Below are positions 32,253 through 41,486 of a DNA stretch of 64,000 bases, one piece after another; position 1 is the stretch's first letter; each line of letters opens with the position of its first letter. Under the pieces are notes generated by a model. That model was not told the origin of the DNA, did not search any database, and worked only from the letters and a program-made list of their open reading frames with translations. The translations under genes and the position numbers were made by a program. Source of the DNA: Sulfurovum sp. (GTDB lineage: Bacteria > Campylobacterota > Campylobacteria > Campylobacterales > Sulfurovaceae); the NCBI RefSeq assembly GCF_015493435.1, contig NZ_WGDD01000001.1:1-64000 (forward strand). The letters are read 5' to 3'.

Positions 32253-33491
32253 ATGTCCAAAAAAACCCTTATCATCGGTGCCGGCGGTGTCGGCAATGTC
32301 GTTGCCTTCAAATGCGCCATGAATGACGGCACCTTCGGAGAAATCACGCTGGCAAGCAGGACGCTCAGCAAGTGCGATGCCATCGCGGCAAATGTCAAAG
32401 CCAAAACCGGTGTGGAGATCAAAACGGCTCAAGTCGATGCAGATTCGGTGCCCGAACTCATCGAGCTCATCAACCGTACCGGAGCGAATATCGTCATTAA
32501 TGTAGCACTCCCCTACCAGGACCTGACCATCATGGATGCCTGCGAGGAATGTCTTGTCGACTACCTTGACACAGCCAACTACGAACATCCGGACACTGCC
32601 AGCTTTGAGTACAGGGAACAGTGGGCCAGAGACGAAGAATACCGCAAAAGCAATATCATGGCACTGCTGGGCAGCGGCTTTGACCCGGGTGTGACCAATG
32701 TCTTCTGTGCCTATGCCCAGAAACACTATTTTGACGAGATCCATACCATAGACATTCTTGACTGCAATGCAGGGAACCACGGCTACCCCTTTGCCACCAA
32801 TTTCAACCCGGAGATCAACCTGCGTGAAGTCTCTGCCAAGGGCCGCTACTGGCAAAAAAACGAGAAGGGAGAGGGGGAATGGATCGAAACCGAACCGATG
32901 GAGATCAAACAGGTCTGGGACTATCCGGAAATCGGTCCCAAAGACTCCTATCTGCTCTACCACGAAGAGATGGAAAGTCTGGTCAAACACATCAAGGGGC
33001 TCAAACGTATCCGCTTCTTTATGACCTTCGGTGAAAGCTACCTGACGCACATGCGCTGCCTTGAAAATGTCGGCATGCTCGGTATTGAACCTGTAGAACA
33101 CAAAGGCCAGAAGATCATCCCCATTGAATTTCTCAAAACCCTCCTTCCCGACCCTGCAAGTCTGGGACCCCGTACCAAAGGCAAGACCAACATCGGCATT
33201 TTTGCCAAAGGCATCAAAGACGGCAAAGAGAAAACCGTATACATTTACCAGGTCAGTGACCATGAAAAATGCTACGAAGAGGTGCTCGCCCAGGCAGTCA
33301 GCTACACGACCGGCGTACCTGCCATGATCGGTGCCAAACTGATGCTTGAAGGCATCTGGGAGGGCAAAGGGGTCTTCAACATGGAACAGTTCGACCCTGA
33401 CCCCTTCATGGAAGAGCTCAACAGACAGGGACTGCCCTGGAAAGTCATGGAACTGGGAGCCAATGAAGACCTCAGAGTGGATATATCATGA
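32253..33491 (+). CDS. Saccharopine dehydrogenase family protein; carboxynorspermidine synthase-like
   Basis: KKTLIIGAGGVGNVVAFKC Rossmann motif, GSGFDPGVTNVF. Confidence 0.85.
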   Translation: MSKKTLIIGAGGVGNVVAFKCAMNDGTFGEITLASRTLSKCDAIAANVKAKTGVEIKTAQVDADSVPELIELINRTGANIVINVALPYQDLTIMDACEECLVDYLDTANYEHPDTASFEYREQWARDEEYRKSNIMALLGSGFDPGVTNVFCAYAQKHYFDEIHTIDILDCNAGNHGYPFATNFNPEINLREVSAKGRYWQKNEKGEGEWIETEPMEIKQVWDYPEIGPKDSYLLYHEEMESLVKHIKGLKRIRFFMTFGESYLTHMRCLENVGMLGIEPVEHKGQKIIPIEFLKTLLPDPASLGPRTKGKTNIGIFAKGIKDGKEKTVYIYQVSDHEKCYEEVLAQAVSYTTGVPAMIGAKLMLEGIWEGKGVFNMEQFDPDPFMEELNRQGLPWKVMELGANEDLRVDIS

Positions 33492-34195
33492 CCTTCAACG
33501 GTTTCCCCCAAGAGGGACTTCAGTTTTTAAGCAAGATCATTACCCATAATTCCAAAGAGTGGCTTGATGCACACAGAGACGAATATGAACGCTGTATTGT
33601 GGCTCCAAACAAAGCCTATGTCGAAGAGATGGGAGAGCACCTGCAGATCCTGGTACCGACCATCCATGCCGAACCGAAAACCAACAAATCCCTCTTCCGC
33701 ATTTACCGTGACGCACGTTTTCACCTGAATGACCCCATCAAAACACGCATCGGTATCATCTTCTGGCAGGGGGCGGGACACCGTATGCAGAGCAGCAGTT
33801 TCTACATGCACTACGATCCCTTTGAAATCTTCGTAGCCACAGGCATACGCAACTTCAAACCCACCCTGCTGGCCGCCTACAGAGCATACATCCAAAACGA
33901 TGAACGGCGCAATGAGCTTCACGGCATTCTTCAGAACTTAAAGGCCAAAGGCTACACCCTTCCCGAACCAAAGTACAAACGTATGCCAAGGGAATGCGAC
34001 AGCAAAGAGGCACACAGTTATCTCTATCGCATGGGAGCTCTTTATGGCTACACCACTTTCCCGCCCGATGAAATCTTCCATTCCGAAGCGATCATTGACC
34101 GGAATTTCAAGATTTATGAAGACATGCTTCCCCTGCAGCAATGGCTTTATGAACTGACACTGCACTGTGATACCGATGCCGATACATTCAAATAA
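33488..34195 (+). CDS. DUF2461 (TIGR02453) family protein
   Basis: LQFLSKIITHNSKEWLDAHRDEYE...SLFRIYRDARFHLNDPIKT. Confidence 0.85.
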   Translation: MTFNGFPQEGLQFLSKIITHNSKEWLDAHRDEYERCIVAPNKAYVEEMGEHLQILVPTIHAEPKTNKSLFRIYRDARFHLNDPIKTRIGIIFWQGAGHRMQSSSFYMHYDPFEIFVATGIRNFKPTLLAAYRAYIQNDERRNELHGILQNLKAKGYTLPEPKYKRMPRECDSKEAHSYLYRMGALYGYTTFPPDEIFHSEAIIDRNFKIYEDMLPLQQWLYELTLHCDTDADTFK

Positions 34196-34270
34196 GCCGG
34201 GATTCTCCGTCTATACACATTTTTTGCACACAGTTAGACTACAATAACCTATCAAGCAAAAAGGCTTTTC

Positions 34271-35470
34271 ATGAAACATCATGTGGTAATACTCGGCGGA
34301 AGTTACGGCGGCATTTCTGCACTCAGAAAACTGCAGAGCGATCCCAATATCCTCATTACACTTATTGACCGGCATCCCTGCCATTATCTGCAGACAGAAG
34401 GGTATGAGCTCATTGCCGGCGATACCTACTTTTCCAATACCATTGTGAACCTCTCTTCGCTGTGTGCCAATTATCCCAATGTCACCTTCAGACACAGTAC
34501 GGTCAGAGAGATCGATCCGAAACAGAAGCGTATTTTCCTCGAAGAAGGGGAAGAGAGCTACGATACCCTTATTATCGCCATGGGATGTGTCACCAAACGT
34601 TTTGAATGCGACACACAGGTGTACCATTACTCTTCAGGGGCCAAAAGCCTCAGAGGCGCCTTGAAACTGAACCGGTTTTTTCAGGATGAGCTTTACAAAC
34701 GGCTTGAATCGGACAGGCATGCCAAAGAGAACTTCAACATCGTTATCGGAGGTGCCGGCCTTTCCGGTGTCGAGATCGCAGCAAGTATGCAGCATTTTTT
34801 CAACCGCTACTACAGAAGCAACACACTCTCCTGCGAAACACTCAATATCCACCTCATCGCCAGCAGGGAAAGCGTCCTGCACGGCATGCATCCCAAGATC
34901 ATCAAGATCACGACAAAAAGACTTAAATCGCTCCGGGTCAAGATACATACCCACTGCCGGATCGCTGCCATTGAAGACCATGAGGCTGTTATGACGAACG
35001 GAGAGAAAATTCCTTTCGATTTCATGATCTTTGCAGGCGGTACAACCGCCAATCCGGCCCTAAAGGATTTTGAAGCGGACAAGAACCGCAAAGGACAGAT
35101 CCTTGTTGATGATTCTATGCGCTGTCCTGCCTACAGCAATCTCTATGTCATAGGCGATGCAGCCGAACTGAAAGACAGACAGGGTAATATCCTTCCGCCT
35201 ACGGCAATGACAGCCATGGGAAGCGGTACACTGGCCGCAGAAAACATTATCAATACACTCGATGCAAAGGCATTGAAAAAAGCCGATCTCCGTATTGAAG
35301 GCATCGCTATTGCCCTCGGCGGAAAATATGCCGCGGTCGATATAAAATTCATACGCTTTTCAGGCTACCCGGCCTACCTGACAAAAAAGTTGATCGAAAA
35401 GATGTATAAATGGCCGCTCTGGTGGCTGGCATACAGGGGCTTCAAAAAGATCGAAAACTGCCGTATCTGA
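34271..35470 (+). CDS. FAD-dependent NAD(P)H dehydrogenase-like oxidoreductase (NDH-2 type)
   Basis: HHVVILGGSYGGISALRKL, GGAGLSGVEIA, YVIGDAAEL. Confidence 0.85.
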   Translation: MKHHVVILGGSYGGISALRKLQSDPNILITLIDRHPCHYLQTEGYELIAGDTYFSNTIVNLSSLCANYPNVTFRHSTVREIDPKQKRIFLEEGEESYDTLIIAMGCVTKRFECDTQVYHYSSGAKSLRGALKLNRFFQDELYKRLESDRHAKENFNIVIGGAGLSGVEIAASMQHFFNRYYRSNTLSCETLNIHLIASRESVLHGMHPKIIKITTKRLKSLRVKIHTHCRIAAIEDHEAVMTNGEKIPFDFMIFAGGTTANPALKDFEADKNRKGQILVDDSMRCPAYSNLYVIGDAAELKDRQGNILPPTAMTAMGSGTLAAENIINTLDAKALKKADLRIEGIAIALGGKYAAVDIKFIRFSGYPAYLTKKLIEKMYKWPLWWLAYRGFKKIENCRI

Positions 35471-36235
35471 TCAGCACAGCCCTATCATACTCATGAACCG
35501 TCCGCTGCATCCCTGCTCTTTTCGGTAAGAGAAAAAGGACGCCGTTTCACAAGCGGTACAGAGATGGCTCATTTCGATATTGGACGGCAAAAGACCGCTT
35601 TCAAGAAGTTGATATTTGTTAATATATGGAAGGTCGAGCCTGTATTTCCCCTGCTTTCCATCAAGGCAGGCTTCAGGTATTTCAAAAAAATGTCTGGCCA
35701 CGTCTTCTCCCACTTCATAGCAGCATTTTCCTATGGCCGGGCCAATACCTGCCCTTATCATCCGGGGATCACACCCGAACCTGTCCGCCATCATCCTGAC
35801 TGTTTTGGCAGCAATTTCTGTGTACGTCCCTTTCCAGCCTGCATGGACTGCCGCTGCCACCTTTTTTTCAGGTTCATACAGAAGAACGGGTACACAGTCC
35901 GCCGTCAAGATCGTCAGCATTACCCCCGGTACATCCGTGATCAGGGCATCACAGTCTGCCACTGCATCTTCGATCCCTTCCCAGCCTTTTGTCTCTTTGT
36001 CTCCTATGACCGCTATATGGTCGCTGTGTGTCTGCTCGGCAACGACAAAATGCATCTCCTTCGCCAAACCCAGTTCAGAAATGACCTTTTTCCGGTTCGC
36101 CACGATCTCCCGAGCCGCTTCCCCCGTATGGAGTGCTAGACTGAATGCATACGGTTCCATGGGGTCTTTCTGCGTGACTGCATGCAGACATCCAGTCTCT
36201 TCGGAAAGATTTTTAAAACGGTAAAAAGAAGCCAT
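35471..36235 (-). CDS. pgeF: Peptidoglycan editing factor PgeF (YfiH/laccase-like)
   Basis: TADCVPVLLYEPEKKVAAAVHAGWKGTYTEI, GIGPAIGKCCYEVGEDV, C-terminal FFSYRKEQGCSGRF; start reassigned to 36235. Confidence 0.9.
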   Translation of the reverse strand: MASFYRFKNLSEETGCLHAVTQKDPMEPYAFSLALHTGEAAREIVANRKKVISELGLAKEMHFVVAEQTHSDHIAVIGDKETKGWEGIEDAVADCDALITDVPGVMLTILTADCVPVLLYEPEKKVAAAVHAGWKGTYTEIAAKTVRMMADRFGCDPRMIRAGIGPAIGKCCYEVGEDVARHFFEIPEACLDGKQGKYRLDLPYINKYQLLESGLLPSNIEMSHLCTACETASFFSYRKEQGCSGRFMSMIGLC

Positions 36236-36289
36236 AGCAATCCTTATATCCTTTTCGATATAATACCCTAAAAAACAGCAGGGTTGCGC

Positions 36290-37423
36290 ATGCTCGAATA
36301 CGACAAACGGATCTTTAAACATTTCTCCTATCTGCTCATACTGCAACTTATACCGATTTTTTATATTTCATCCTACCTCATTTACGAGATCAACAAACAT
36401 CTTTTCCAAAAACAAATGCTCTACTACGGTATCGCCGCTATTGCTTTCGTCGTTGCCGCGCTCATCCCGTGGAGGCGCATTCTCTGGTGGTTCGCCCCCC
36501 TCTTCTACCTTCTAAACCTCGCCCTGCTCATCGCTGTCGAATTTGTCGGGAAAAGCGTTCTGGGCGCCCAAAGATGGATCGAGATCCCCGGCATCGGCAT
36601 CACCATCCAGCCTTCAGAGTTCATCAAGGTCAACGTCATTATGCTCCTTGCCTATCTCATTTCAAAAAAACCGCCTCCGCGAAATGGCTACGGGATTATC
36701 GGGTTTTTTGTACTCTCACTGGTCATCATTATTCCTTTCGTCATCATTGCCAAAGAACCCGACCTCGGTACGGCTCTGGTACTGCTCATTACCGGTTACG
36801 GCATTCTCTTCATCATCGGGATCGACTGGAAGATCTGGGTCACCATCTTCATTCTTGCCGGTGCCGGTGCACCCCTTGTCTACGAACATGGTCTCAAACC
36901 TTACCAGAAAAAGCGTATCCACGACATGATCAACAAACCGAGCTACCAGGTAAGGCAGGCACTCATTGCCATCGGTTCGGGAGGCATCAACGGCCAAAGC
37001 AAAGAGGAGTCGACACAGACGCAGCTGAAATTCCTGCCTGTCTCTTCAACGGACTTCATCTTCGCCTATCTCGGAGAACGTTTCGGCCTCAAGGGCATGG
37101 TCACCGTCATTGCACTGTACATTCTGCTCATCCTCCATTTGCTCTATCTCTCTGCAAAATACAGCGGAGATTATCTCATCAAAACATTTTCAGCCGGACT
37201 GGCCTTCCTCTTCTTCGTCTACATGGGTGTCAACATCTTCATGATCATCGGACTCGCCCCGGTTGTAGGGCTCCCTCTGCCCATGTTCAGCCATGGCGGT
37301 ACCTCTTTCATTATTTTTGCGGTAATTTTTGGAATTTTACAAAATTTAATTGCCTTCAAAGACTACAATCGCTATACTTCGGACGCAAAAATAACCATGC
37401 AGACAAAAAGTAAACTTACTTAA
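36290..37423 (+). CDS. rodA: Rod-shape-determining protein RodA (SEDS family)
   Basis: ALIAIGSGGINGQSKEESTQTQLKFLPVSSTDFIFAYLGERFG, VGLPLPMFSHGGTSF. Confidence 0.92.
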   Translation: MLEYDKRIFKHFSYLLILQLIPIFYISSYLIYEINKHLFQKQMLYYGIAAIAFVVAALIPWRRILWWFAPLFYLLNLALLIAVEFVGKSVLGAQRWIEIPGIGITIQPSEFIKVNVIMLLAYLISKKPPPRNGYGIIGFFVLSLVIIIPFVIIAKEPDLGTALVLLITGYGILFIIGIDWKIWVTIFILAGAGAPLVYEHGLKPYQKKRIHDMINKPSYQVRQALIAIGSGGINGQSKEESTQTQLKFLPVSSTDFIFAYLGERFGLKGMVTVIALYILLILHLLYLSAKYSGDYLIKTFSAGLAFLFFVYMGVNIFMIIGLAPVVGLPLPMFSHGGTSFIIFAVIFGILQNLIAFKDYNRYTSDAKITMQTKSKLT

Positions 37424-37427
37424 AGAC

Positions 37428-37504
37428 GGGTCTTTAGCTCAGCTGGTTAGAGCACTCGGCTCATAACCGAGTGGTCCAGGGTTCGAGTCCCTGAGGACCC
37501 ACCA
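37428..37504 (+). tRNA. tRNA with CAT anticodon (tRNA-Met or Ile2)
   Basis: gggtctt...aggacccacca, loop ctCATaa. Confidence 0.93.
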
Positions 37505-37567
37505 CCTATAACTCTTAACAATCCCCTAAATTACACCGTTTCAGAGCTTTTACAGCATTTAATTTTT

Positions 37568-37807
37568 TTACTTTGGCACCCTGTTGGTATCATGGATATA
37601 ACTTATCTCTTTGAGTAGAGAGTGCGGTGTTTTGGCATAGTAAGTCTCTCTCCTGTCATATATCAAGTCTTGTGCGTTTATAGCGGTATCAGGCAAAACC
37701 CAAATCTGTATTTGCCTACCTGCAAGAACCAAATGCTGTAGCGTTCCATCTTTTTGCCAAATATCACGGCAGGATTCGGCAGAATATCTGCTATTTATCG
37801 GACTCAA
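37568..37807 (-). CDS. Small protein of unknown function, third ORF of hipA-hipB operon
   Basis: 79 aa ORF overlapping the 3' end of the HipB-like ORF by 17 bp. Confidence 0.4.
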   Translation of the reverse strand: MSPINSRYSAESCRDIWQKDGTLQHLVLAGRQIQIWVLPDTAINAQDLIYDRRETYYAKTPHSLLKEISYIHDTNRVPK

Positions 37808-38015
37808 ACGGATTTAAAGGCTTCACATCAAGCTCATAGCCAAGATGGTTGAGTATGTCATTGAGTGTGACTATGGAGACCTGGGCGATATGTCCATTTT
37901 CGAGCTTGGAAAGCGTTGCGCGTGAAATGTCTGCTTGTTGAGCTAAGGTCTCCTGTGTAAGCCCCCGCTCTTTTCTGAGTGTTTTGACAGTACTACCAAG
38001 TTCGAGTAAGTTCAA
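37791..38015 (-). CDS. HipB-like XRE antitoxin
   Basis: HTH: RKERGLTQETLAQQADISRATLSKLENGHIAQVSI. Confidence 0.88.
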   Translation of the reverse strand: MNLLELGSTVKTLRKERGLTQETLAQQADISRATLSKLENGHIAQVSIVTLNDILNHLGYELDVKPLNPFESDK

Positions 38016-39189
38016 GAGGCAACTCCTTTATCGTCTGGTTTTTCAAAGAGATCATAAAACTCTCTATCATTCGTCTGCCGATGGTCTCAAAATGTCGGTT
38101 TTTTGCCATGTAGCTTTCTATCTCAGTGATTGTTTGTTTTAGTGCATTTTCACACTCGCTATAGAAACGATCCGCCTCTTTTTGTGTAAGCAGGCAATGT
38201 TTCATACCAAACGCCACCAAAGCCTCCTTGCCAAACCATACTTTCTTGCCCTGCATCATAAGTGCAGGTTTGTCTTGATAGATATAGCTTGTGGTATTGA
38301 CCACATCGTAGGCAGGGCTAAGCCAGATGCGGCTAAAATCATCGTTGAAAAGCAATCCGAAGTTCTTCAAATGTGCATCTCCGTTTTTAAGCAGATAGTT
38401 CATTACAACGATTTTATAGTAAGCCCTCAAAGAGTCTTTTTTGTGTGTTGCGAACCGGTAAATGCTCTTGGCTACCTGTTCATAACTCCCATTATACTTC
38501 CGGTTTCGATTTTTATCTTGTAAAGAGAGTATTTCTTCAAAGCCCAGGGTTTGATCCCCCTGGAAGATGAAGTTTTCCACTATGAGAAACTTTTTGTTTT
38601 TAGACAGCTTAATATGGGGTATCTCTATCCCTGCCATCTCACACGCTTTGAGGCAAAAGTACTCGTTTTCAGCTAAACAGGGGTACTCCTCTCCCCATGT
38701 TTTGATGATATACTCTTTTATTCGAAGTGTCTCTTTCTCTTTCAAAAGTGCTACGGTTTTGGGTTGTACCCCGGAGATGGCATTTTTATTTAGAAATATC
38801 TCAAGCAGTTTTTTGAAGGTGTCGGCAGAATCATTCTCCACAATATTTTCTATGTTTAGAAAATCGAAGTCGAGCTTAGAAAAGTCACTTTTGAAAGTGA
38901 TCCTGCTTTGAATATTGGGTGCCAATCTTGAAAAGATGAGATAGTCATCTATATATCCATACTCCTTGGTAAGCAGATTTTTAAATATCTCATACAGATA
39001 CCCTTCAGGTAAAAAAGTCTCAAAAAAAGGTGGAAACCTGTACTCATAGGTATAGAACTTTTTAGTGTTGGGCAAAGAGAGAGCGATGGAGTTTTGTATC
39101 TCTATGTTTTGATACTCTATAAGATAGTTATGTTTATCCTGGATAAATTTTGCGATCTCTGTATCTTTTAGATAAATCTTTACCATCAA
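37993..39189 (-). CDS. HipA-like kinase toxin
   Basis: SGVQPKTVALL, NGDAHLKNFGLLF, LSPAYDVVNT. Confidence 0.9.
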   Translation of the reverse strand: MMVKIYLKDTEIAKFIQDKHNYLIEYQNIEIQNSIALSLPNTKKFYTYEYRFPPFFETFLPEGYLYEIFKNLLTKEYGYIDDYLIFSRLAPNIQSRITFKSDFSKLDFDFLNIENIVENDSADTFKKLLEIFLNKNAISGVQPKTVALLKEKETLRIKEYIIKTWGEEYPCLAENEYFCLKACEMAGIEIPHIKLSKNKKFLIVENFIFQGDQTLGFEEILSLQDKNRNRKYNGSYEQVAKSIYRFATHKKDSLRAYYKIVVMNYLLKNGDAHLKNFGLLFNDDFSRIWLSPAYDVVNTTSYIYQDKPALMMQGKKVWFGKEALVAFGMKHCLLTQKEADRFYSECENALKQTITEIESYMAKNRHFETIGRRMIESFMISLKNQTIKELPLELTRTW

Positions 39190-39198
39190 TACCTCTTA

Positions 39199-39257
39199 TG
39201 TATAAATTAGTTTACAATAATAGCATTTATACACTATAGTGTCAATTGATTTATACA
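39199..39257. promoter_or_regulatory. Candidate HipB operator cluster
   Basis: tgtataaat (39199-39207), inverted atttataca (39225-39233) and again atttataca (39249-39257), directly upstream of hipA. Confidence 0.5.
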
Positions 39258-39473
39258 TTAAATCCATAAATTCCCAATACTCTTAACCCTTATGCTATAA
39301 TATTACCGCTAAAAAGGATTACCATATGTATACAACAATACATAGAGATCAGGAAAAATATGATATTGCAATGAACGAATTTATGAAAACACTATGAAAA
39401 CACTATGAAAATAGATGAAGAGAAGCAAATTATTATTGATATGAAAAATACACAAAAAGAACTATAATACCCC

Positions 39474-40772
39474 ATGCCGAAGAACCAAACCCAGTTAAAC
39501 ATTAAAACCAATCTCTCCCCTGAACTGCGTTTCCTCATCGCCTGCTGCCAGGCAGACCCGTCCAAAGATCTGGCACTAAATGCCGATACCCCCGTCGTTA
39601 AAACGAAAGAGGGGTGCAACGCTCTGATCGGCTTGGCCCATCAGCACGGCATACTGCCGCTGGTCTACAAAACCCTGAAACGACTTAGTGAAGAGGAAAA
39701 AATGGAAAACCCCGTAGGTTTGGCCGTGCCAAACGTTTATGGCAAGTCCGAATCTGCCACGAACGAAACAAACCCATTCACCCCTTTACTCTCCGACCTG
39801 AAGCATTTTTACATGTCCATAGTCCAAAAAAATATGTTAATGACAAGTGAATTACTGAGAATCATGAAACTTTTCGAAGAGAATGGCATTGAGGCATTAG
39901 CCTTCAAAGGCCCTGCTCTGGCACAGGTGGCGTATGGTGACATTACGCTGCGGCAGTATGGAGATCTCGATATTCTGATACACAGAAAAGATTTTAGAAA
40001 TATCGCATCCCTTATGCAGGAGAAAGGCTACACTCCCCATTACCCCATAGAGACGTTTAGCGGCGATAAAGTGATGTTTGAAATGAATAACGACTGTCCT
40101 TTTTATGACAGGAGCCGTGGGCTTGCGACAGAGATACACTGGGACTTTTTTCGAAAACTTGCATTGCCTACCAAAGGGTTTTCTCCCTGGGAGAATACGG
40201 AAACCGTAATAATAAACGGCAAGGCGGTGCAGACACTTTCACAGGAAGCCCATCTTCTCTACCATGCACTGCATGGAGCGAAACATGTATGGGAGCGGCT
40301 GGTGTGGATCGTGGATATAGACAGGTTTATACGTGCCGTACCGGATATTGATTGGGTTAAAACCATAAAAATGGCAAAAGGTATGGGTGCGGAAAAAATG
40401 TTTTTCTCGGGCATTGCACTTGCACAAAGGTATTTTCATACGCCTCTGCCTGACGATATCCGTCTTCGATGCCAGGCATTGGAACTTGAGCCTTTTATAA
40501 CCTATGTCGAATCGGAACTTGGCAGTGACAGCCCTGCTGCCGAAGACAGTTTGACAAAACTTTCCAAAGTCATTGGATTAAGGGACAATCCGTACTATAA
40601 AACCATGACGCTTTTGGCGTTTCTGTTCCGTCCTGGCATCAATGAACGGCGCATGGTCATCCTTCCGGACAGCCTTTTCTGGCTCTATTGGCTCCTTCGC
40701 CCTGCGGGAATGGTATACCGATTCATTTTTTGCCGTAGTATGAAACTTTGCAAAACAGATGCGGAAGCCTGA
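39474..40772 (+). CDS. Nucleotidyltransferase family protein (NTP_transf_5-like)
   Basis: EENGIEALAFKGPALAQVAYGDITLRQYGDLDILI, LATEIHWDFF, LLYHALHGAKHVWERLVWIVDI. Confidence 0.85.
   Translation: MPKNQTQLNIKTNLSPELRFLIACCQADPSKDLALNADTPVVKTKEGCNALIGLAHQHGILPLVYKTLKRLSEEEKMENPVGLAVPNVYGKSESATNETNPFTPLLSDLKHFYMSIVQKNMLMTSELLRIMKLFEENGIEALAFKGPALAQVAYGDITLRQYGDLDILIHRKDFRNIASLMQEKGYTPHYPIETFSGDKVMFEMNNDCPFYDRSRGLATEIHWDFFRKLALPTKGFSPWENTETVIINGKAVQTLSQEAHLLYHALHGAKHVWERLVWIVDIDRFIRAVPDIDWVKTIKMAKGMGAEKMFFSGIALAQRYFHTPLPDDIRLRCQALELEPFITYVESELGSDSPAAEDSLTKLSKVIGLRDNPYYKTMTLLAFLFRPGINERRMVILPDSLFWLYWLLRPAGMVYRFIFCRSMKLCKTDAEA
39714..39775. repeat. In-frame palindromic element inside the NTP_transf_5 CDS
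   Basis: gtttggc-cgt-gccaaac (39718-39734) followed by tggca...tgcca; encodes low-homology insert VGLAVPNVYGKSESATNETN. Confidence 0.55.
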
Positions 40773-40790
40773 GTCAGACCTTCATATAAT
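40744..40790. repeat. Direct repeat A copy 1
   Basis: 41/47 identical by eye to 41440-41486; contains the stop region of the NTP_transf_5 CDS. Confidence 0.85.
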
Positions 40791-40812
40791 CACAGGAGCA
40801 CACAGGAGTGCT

Positions 40813-40829
40813 CCCCTGCAAGGGGTTTT
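40813..40829 (+). terminator. Rho-independent terminator of NTP_transf_5 gene
   Basis: cccct-gca-agggg-tttt, with a ggagcac/gtgctcc stem just upstream. Confidence 0.6.
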
Positions 40830-40833
40830 AATA

Positions 40834-41118
40834 TCAATAATTTTTCTGTCTAAAAATTGTCAAAATATATACATGATCCTCAATAACTTTGTAGACGACC
40901 GTATACCCTTTATAGATCAAATCATAAGTATCTGCTTCATCCGTATAATAACTTTTCCGACATCTAAAAGGTAAGTTGTCCAATGTTCTTATTGTTGTTT
41001 TTAGTTCCTCTAAAAATGTTTCTGCTTTGACTGCAGTATCATTCTTCGCAATAAACCAGAAAATCGATTCCAGATCTTGCAGTGCTTCTGGTTCAACAAT
41101 AATAGTATACTGTTTCAA
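40834..41118 (-). CDS. ParE/RelE superfamily toxin
   Basis: VEPEALQDLESIFWFIAKNDTAVKAETFLEEL...YKVIEDHVYILTIFRQ. Confidence 0.85.
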   Translation of the reverse strand: MKQYTIIVEPEALQDLESIFWFIAKNDTAVKAETFLEELKTTIRTLDNLPFRCRKSYYTDEADTYDLIYKGYTVVYKVIEDHVYILTIFRQKNY

Positions 41119-41339
41119 TATCCCAAAACTTTATTGAAAGCTTCATCCAGTGACACTCCTTCACCTTTAGCCATATGATCAATAGCATATTGCACTTTTC
41201 TTGCAGCCTCTTTTTTCGATATCGGGGGATAGTCATACCCGTTATCTTCTACCCTGATTTTATCTTGAGGAAGCAGCTCAAGCATGGTCATTACTTTATC
41301 AAAAATACTGTCATCAATTTTCAATTGAATGGTATGCAT
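41115..41339 (-). CDS. Cognate antitoxin of the ParE/RelE toxin
   Basis: 74 aa, overlaps toxin start by 4 bp. Confidence 0.75.
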   Translation of the reverse strand: MHTIQLKIDDSIFDKVMTMLELLPQDKIRVEDNGYDYPPISKKEAARKVQYAIDHMAKGEGVSLDEAFNKVLGY

Positions 41340-41439
41340 ATATTCTCCTCATTATTTCATTGGGTTTATTATAACATAATCAAAATTTCTATATTTTGAG
41401 GGGATCTATAATAATAGTTGAAAAATGAGATATGATAAA

Positions 41440-41486
41440 AACTTTGTCACACAGATGCGGAAGCCTGAGTTACATCTTCATATAAT
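41440..41486. repeat. Direct repeat A copy 2
   Basis: See repeat A copy 1. Confidence 0.85.

Noticed and set aside
37428-37560. tRNA(CAT) as integration site for the accessory region
   Set aside because: No duplicated tRNA 3' end found downstream and no integrase gene; adjacency alone is not enough.
39325-39467. Possible small gene with 11-bp tandem repeat (atgaaaacact x2)
   Set aside because: Only very short, out-of-frame peptides result; no support for a functional product.
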